Part shown: positions 60,909 through 64,000 of the stretch, one piece after another
Layout of the letters: each line of letters opens with the position of its first letter
Numbering within the stretch: the stretch's first letter is position 1
NCBI GenBank assembly: GCA_938008435.1
Contig: CALLKK010000030.1
Span: 34,645-98,644 of the forward strand
Reading direction: 5' to 3'
Length of the DNA stretch: 64,000 bases
Origin: an uncultured Steroidobacter sp.
Lineage (GTDB): Bacteria > Pseudomonadota > Gammaproteobacteria > Steroidobacterales > Steroidobacteraceae
Program-made: the position numbers and the translations under genes
Notes under the pieces: model-generated
What the model saw: the letters and a program-made list of their open reading frames with translations, nothing else
What the model was told of the DNA's origin: nothing
The model's database searches: none

Positions 60909-61937
60909 ATGACGAGCGCGCCGCTTACGATCGCCGTCGATGCCATGGGCGGGGACCATGGCCCATCCGTGACGGTGCCCGCGTCCCTTGCAGCTCTCCA
61001 GAACGAGCCGTCGTTGCAGATCGTTCTGGTCGGCATCCCGGAGAAAATCGAACCCTATCTCGCCTCGGCCCGTGGCGGCCTGCGCGAGCGCGTCACCGTG
61101 CGTCCTGCGACGCAAGTCGTCGCGATGGACGAAAAGCCGCAGGAGGCGCTGCGCAAGAAGAAGGATTCCTCCATGCGCGTGGCCATTGACCTCGTCAAAG
61201 CGGGGGAGGCGCATGCGTGCGTGAGCGCAGGCAATACCGGCGCGCTCATGGCCACGGCGAAGTTCGTGCTCAAGACGATCGAGGGCGTCGATCGGCCGGC
61301 CATCATCTCGCGGATCCCCGCGCGCCATGGCTACACCCACATGCTCGATCTGGGCGCGAATGCGGAGTGCACGGCCGATCACTTGTTCCAGTTCGCGGTG
61401 ATGGGTTCTGTCGTGGCGGCGGACATGCACGGCATCGAACGGCCGCGAGTCGGGATCCTGAACATCGGCGAAGAGGAGATGAAAGGCGACGGCGTCGTGC
61501 AGGAAGCGGCGCGCCGACTCTCCGCCAGCACGCTCAACTACATCGGCTTCGTCGAGGGCGACGACATCTTCTCGGGCGACGTCGACGTCGTGGTCACCGA
61601 CGGCTTCACGGGGAACGTCGCGCTCAAGACCATGGAGGGGCTGGTTACGATGTTGGTGAGCGCGATCAAAGCCGAATACACGCGCAACCCGCTGCGCTAC
61701 CTCGCTGCGCTCGCCTCCTGGCCCGTTTTCCGCGCCGTGCGCAGCGAATTCGACCCGCGCGCCTACAACGGCGCCAGCATGGTTGGCCTGACCGGCGTGG
61801 TGATCAAGAGCCACGGCAGCGCCGACGTCCTGTCCTTCACGAACGCGCTGCGCATTGCTTCCATTGAGGCGCGCAAGGGCGTGCCCACTCAGATTGCGAA
61901 CCTGCTCAGGGCGCAGCAGCAGGGCACGGCCGCATAG
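60909..61937 (+). CDS. plsX: phosphate acyltransferase PlsX
   Basis: PlsX makes acyl-phosphate from acyl-ACP for phospholipid synthesis. The 342-residue product starts with ITVD-like LTIAVDAMGGDHGPSVTVPA, and has SAGNTGALMATAKFVLKT, DLGANAECTADHLFQFAVMG and FVEGDDIFSGDVDVVVTDGF. It follows rpmF after 71 bases that contain a hairpin. In most relatives fabD follows plsX; here the next gene is an L,D-transpeptidase, so the fatty-acid cluster is broken at this point. Confidence 0.97.
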   Translation: MTSAPLTIAVDAMGGDHGPSVTVPASLAALQNEPSLQIVLVGIPEKIEPYLASARGGLRERVTVRPATQVVAMDEKPQEALRKKKDSSMRVAIDLVKAGEAHACVSAGNTGALMATAKFVLKTIEGVDRPAIISRIPARHGYTHMLDLGANAECTADHLFQFAVMGSVVAADMHGIERPRVGILNIGEEEMKGDGVVQEAARRLSASTLNYIGFVEGDDIFSGDVDVVVTDGFTGNVALKTMEGLVTMLVSAIKAEYTRNPLRYLAALASWPVFRAVRSEFDPRAYNGASMVGLTGVVIKSHGSADVLSFTNALRIASIEARKGVPTQIANLLRAQQQGTAA

Positions 61938-62053
61938 CAGTTCTCGACACGAGGCCGGCCTTGGGTCCAGCGGGAGGCGGGCGAGATGCGGCGGCGGTAC
62001 GAGAACCCGAGCACGCCGTAACGATCTCAGGTTGCGCTAGACTTCCGCAGGAG

Positions 62054-63037
62054 ATGAACGCTCGAATGAAATCCTCGCTCGCCGCTTTGATTGCGCTCGT
62101 CGCATTCGGCCTGGCCCGTCTTGCCGACGCAGCCACGTATTTGCTGCCCGAGGGCGACGATGCCCTCATCGGCGAGCTGCAATACGTGACGGCGAAGTAC
62201 GAGGACACGTTGCTCGACATCGGTCGCCGTTATGGCGTCGGCTACGAGGAGATCGTGGCGGCAAACCCGGGCGTCGATCCATGGCTGCCAGGGGAAGGCA
62301 CGCGGGTGCTCATTCCTTCGCAATACATCCTGCCGAACGTCCCGCGCGAAGGGGTGGTCGTGAGCCTCGCCGAGCACCGGCTCTATTACTTTCCGAAGCC
62401 GAAGCCGGGCGAGCGTGCAGTCGTGAAGACCTATCCGGTCAGCATCGGCAAGATGGATTGGAAGACGCCGCTCGGGCTGACCCGGATCGTCCACAAGCGT
62501 GAGCGTCCGACGTGGTATCCGCCGGAGTCCGTGCGGCGCGAGCACGCGCTCGAGGGGCGGCCGCTACCGAAAGCCGTACCGCCCGGGCCGGACAATCCTC
62601 TCGGCAATTACGCGATGCGCCTCGACATCCCCGGAGGCGCTTATTTGATCCACGGCACGAACCGGCCGGAAGGCGTCGGCATGCAGGTCACTCACGGCTG
62701 CATCCGCATGTTCCCCGAGGACATCGAAGAGCTGTACAAGCTCGTGCCGTTGAATACCCCTGTGCGCATCATCGATCAGCCGTACAAGATGGGCTGGCAC
62801 AAGGGCGAGCTCTACATGGAGGTGCACGCGCCGCTCGAAGGCTCCAAGGATCCCGAGGTGCACAGCCTCACGAACATCACGCGTCTGCTGGTGGCGGCGA
62901 CGCAGGATCAGACGGTGCCTATCGACTGGGCGCGCGCGGAGCGCATCTTTATCCGCGCATCGGGTGTTCCCGAGCCTGTGCTGCTAGGGGTGGGCACGGC
63001 CGTCCAGACCTCAGCCGCGGAATCGGAAGAAGGCTAG
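62054..63037 (+). CDS. L,D-transpeptidase with LysM domain (YkuD/ErfK family)
   Basis: A 327-residue exported enzyme. A signal peptide (KSSLAALIALVAFGLARLAD, cleavage near AAT) is followed by a LysM-like peptidoglycan-binding region (YEDTLLDIGRRYGVGYEEIV) and a YkuD catalytic domain whose active-site motif reads THGCIRMFPEDIEEL, with the nucleophile Cys. The layout matches the E. coli ErfK/YbiS/YcfS enzymes that attach Lpp to peptidoglycan. A lysine-ended Lpp-like gene lies convergent just downstream, so this is a good candidate Lpp-anchoring enzyme (inference). ATG 62054 abuts an AGGAG; ATG 62066 is better spaced and equally possible. Confidence 0.88.
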   Translation: MNARMKSSLAALIALVAFGLARLADAATYLLPEGDDALIGELQYVTAKYEDTLLDIGRRYGVGYEEIVAANPGVDPWLPGEGTRVLIPSQYILPNVPREGVVVSLAEHRLYYFPKPKPGERAVVKTYPVSIGKMDWKTPLGLTRIVHKRERPTWYPPESVRREHALEGRPLPKAVPPGPDNPLGNYAMRLDIPGGAYLIHGTNRPEGVGMQVTHGCIRMFPEDIEELYKLVPLNTPVRIIDQPYKMGWHKGELYMEVHAPLEGSKDPEVHSLTNITRLLVAATQDQTVPIDWARAERIFIRASGVPEPVLLGVGTAVQTSAAESEEG

Positions 63038-63084
63038 AACGGGGACAGGGAACCCGTCCCATCGCATGCTGTTACACTCGGCTC

Positions 63085-63150
63085 GCGGACCCCGCGGCCG
63101 AGGCTATCTAAACCACCGAGTTAGTCCATAGCCAAAGCTGTGGGGTCCGC
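63085..63150. other. long imperfect hairpin between the L,D-transpeptidase and lpp-like genes
   Basis: GCGGACCCC (63085-63093) pairs with GGGGTCCGC (63142-63150); the next five pairs continue the stem, including two G-U. A 3x3 internal loop follows, then GGCTAT (63102-63107) with ATAGCC (63128-63133) and, after a 3-base bulge, CTAA with TTAG around a 9-base loop. This gives 24 pairs in 66 bases. It lies 47 bases past the transpeptidase stop. There is no U-run, and I do not recognise the family. Confidence 0.6.
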
Positions 63151-63196
63151 TCATGCTTTGGCTTCCTCGCGTCACGATCGCGCGATTCGCCCCTTC

Positions 63197-63230
63197 AAAA
63201 ACAAAAACGCCGCGGATTGCTCCGCGGCGT
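63197..63230 (-). terminator. intrinsic terminator of the lpp-like gene
   Basis: On the minus strand a perfect 10-bp stem ACGCCGCGGA/TCCGCGGCGT (63207-63216 with 63221-63230, 4-base loop) is followed by TTTTTGTTTTT. It lies 25 bases past the lpp-like stop. This is the one canonical intrinsic terminator in the window. Confidence 0.92.
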
Positions 63231-63255
63231 TCTCGTTTCTCGAACGATACGACGA

Positions 63256-63567
63256 TTACTTCGAGACCGACTTCTTGAACATGCGCTCGATCTTCTCGTT
63301 CGTAGCGTCGCAGCAGGCCTGGCTCGCCTGAGCAGCCTGCAGAGCCTGGTTGGCCGTGCTCTGGGCGCTGTCAGCGGCGGAGCGGGCCGACTGAGCGGCG
63401 CTGGCGGCAGAGTCAGCCGCAGCCTTGGCAGCAGCAGCGTCTTGCGCAGCCTTCTCGGCCGTCGCGCGGATCTCGTCGATCGTTGCCTGCGAGACGCAAC
63501 CGCTCGCCGCAGCAAGCGCGAGAGCAGCAAGACCCGCCTTCACCGTGGTGGAGATCGTTTTCTTCAT
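63256..63567 (-). CDS. Lpp/OprI-like alanine-zipper lipoprotein
   Basis: A 103-residue lipoprotein with a signal peptide and lipobox AASGC (Cys24 from MKKTISTTVKAGLA). The mature part is an Ala-rich coiled coil (KAAADSAASAAQSARSAADS), followed by NEKIERMFKKSVSK. It ends in Lys, as in E. coli Lpp and Pseudomonas OprI (NERALRMLEKASRK), where that lysine is joined to peptidoglycan. It is longer than Lpp (58 mature residues) with about 80, and has an unusual Cys-Cys pair (QACCDATN). ATG 63567 has an AGGGGA ribosome site; ATG 63585 does not. A strong terminator follows. Confidence 0.88.
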   Translation of the reverse strand: MKKTISTTVKAGLAALALAAASGCVSQATIDEIRATAEKAAQDAAAAKAAADSAASAAQSARSAADSAQSTANQALQAAQASQACCDATNEKIERMFKKSVSK

Positions 63568-63721
63568 GACTTCTTTCCCCTTCATACTGGGTCGGATAAA
63601 AAATGACCAGAGCGACAGAAATTCACGGCCTCATAAATCCGCGGGGGTTAAGGCTGGTTCCCGCGAACTTCGCCTCAGAAGTCCCTTTTTTGTAAAAGCT
63701 CCCGGGCACGACCGAGCGCGG

Positions 63722-63750
63722 AGAATACAAGATTAGGTGAAGCTGATCAA
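63722..63750 (-). promoter_or_regulatory. candidate promoter of the lpp-like gene
   Basis: On the minus strand TTGATC (63750-63745), 17 bases, TATTCT (63727-63722). This would give a leader of about 147 nt and lies between the pilE-like stop and lpp. Confidence 0.45.
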
Positions 63751-63798
63751 AGCACTTCGGCCGTGCCGTCGTCTAGGTGCGACAGGTACGAGCGTTAG

Positions 63799-64000
63799 CT
63801 ATCGCCAGCATTCCGGATTCGCTGCCGGTTGCTTGTTGCCGTTCTGATCGATCGACAGCGTGCGACAAGCAGCGATGTCTCGAGTTTGTCCCCCCGTCGC
63901 CGTGGCCACGGCCCGATAGCGATTGGTCGCGTAGTCGGAGATCGTCAAGGTGTAGTTGCCGTTCTCGGTCGTGCGAGGGATGCCTAGCCCGGACGGCGGG
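63799..64000 (-). CDS. pilE: type IV pilin PilE-like protein, 3' end (partial)
   Basis: The last 67 residues of a protein that continues beyond the right edge; the TAG stop is at 63799-63801. The tail (ENGNYTLTISDYATNRYRAV, then DIAACRTLSIDQNGNK and PECWR) matches the C-terminal disulfide region of PilE/ComP-type minor pilins: one Cys in the strand AACRTL and the second just before the end (ECWR). Such genes usually end a fimT-pilVWXY1-pilE cluster, so a type IV pilus locus probably lies to the right. This would fit the intact comEC for DNA uptake. Confidence 0.82.
   Translation of the reverse strand, partial: PPSGLGIPRTTENGNYTLTISDYATNRYRAVATATGGQTRDIAACRTLSIDQNGNKQPAANPECWR

Noticed and set aside
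63085..63150. tRNA or tRNA-like gene
   Set aside because: The length is right but the fold is one long hairpin; no T-loop or anticodon arm signature is present.

Overview
The window is 64 kb of dense, high-GC bacterial chromosome made up almost entirely of conserved housekeeping genes. Gene content and order point to a gammaproteobacterium. The runs accA-tilS-pyrG-kdsA-eno-ftsB-ispD-ispF-truD-surE-pcm-nlpD, rpoE-rseA-rseB, lepA-lepB-rnc-era-recO-pdxJ-acpS, comEC-exbB-exbD-lpxK-ycaR-kdsB and rluC/maf-yceD-rpmF-plsX are the arrangements known from Pseudomonas, Xanthomonas and E. coli. The Cys-type (metal-dependent) KdsA, the SdhB type and the COG4255 gene next to recJ fit the Xanthomonadales/Nevskiales/Steroidobacterales side best. 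This placement is inference from remembered proteins, not from a search.

Layout. 1-12.4 kb: fatty-acid, CTP, Kdo, glycolytic and isoprenoid genes ending in nlpD; rpoS, the usual next gene, is absent. 12.4-12.9 kb: a gene-free gap holding a pair of 24-bp inverted repeats and several hairpins. 12.9-18.8 kb: Mth938-like protein, COG4255 protein, recJ, prfB (with its programmed +1 frameshift) and lysS. 18.8-24.3 kb: ygfZ divergent from a succinate dehydrogenase operon that carries both an SDHAF4-like gene (DUF1674) at its head and sdhE at its end, then ygfX. 24.4-27.1 kb: the envelope-stress regulon core rpoE-rseA-rseB with a plausible sigma-E promoter. 27.3-36.5 kb: lepA, lepB, DUF4845, rnc, era, recO, pdxJ, acpS, a PolB-like exonuclease and rlmD, largely coupled by 4-bp start/stop overlaps. 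36.5-42.8 kb: nagZ coupled to a PAS protein with a degenerate GGDEF domain, converging on mfd-csiV. 43-55.2 kb: lolC-lolE-lolD, DUF2062, comEC, exbB-exbD, msbA, lpxK, ycaR, kdsB and a low-molecular-weight phosphatase: lipoprotein and lipopolysaccharide export. 55.3-62 kb: rne with a long leader, rluC, maf, yceD-rpmF-plsX. 62-64 kb: an L,D-transpeptidase converging on an Lpp/OprI-like lipoprotein that ends in lysine, then the 3' end of a pilE-like pilin gene.

The genes combine into a few themes: envelope building (KdsA, KdsB, LpxK, MsbA, LolCDE, NlpD, NagZ, L,D-transpeptidase with Lpp-like lipoprotein, sigma-E control), translation and RNA metabolism (TilS, TruD, PrfB, LysS, LepA, Rnc, Era, RlmD, RNase E, RluC, L32), and central metabolism (AccA, PyrG, Eno, Sdh, PlsX). 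I saw no tRNA, rRNA, CRISPR array, transposase, phage gene, defence system or biosynthetic cluster. There is no convincing novel multi-gene system here. The items most worth a second look are non-coding or small: the inverted-repeat element in the missing-rpoS gap, the long hairpin between the L,D-transpeptidase and lpp-like genes, the roughly 570-nt rne leader, the nearly leaderless yceD promoter, the LOV-like/degenerate-GGDEF protein and the double set of Sdh assembly factors.
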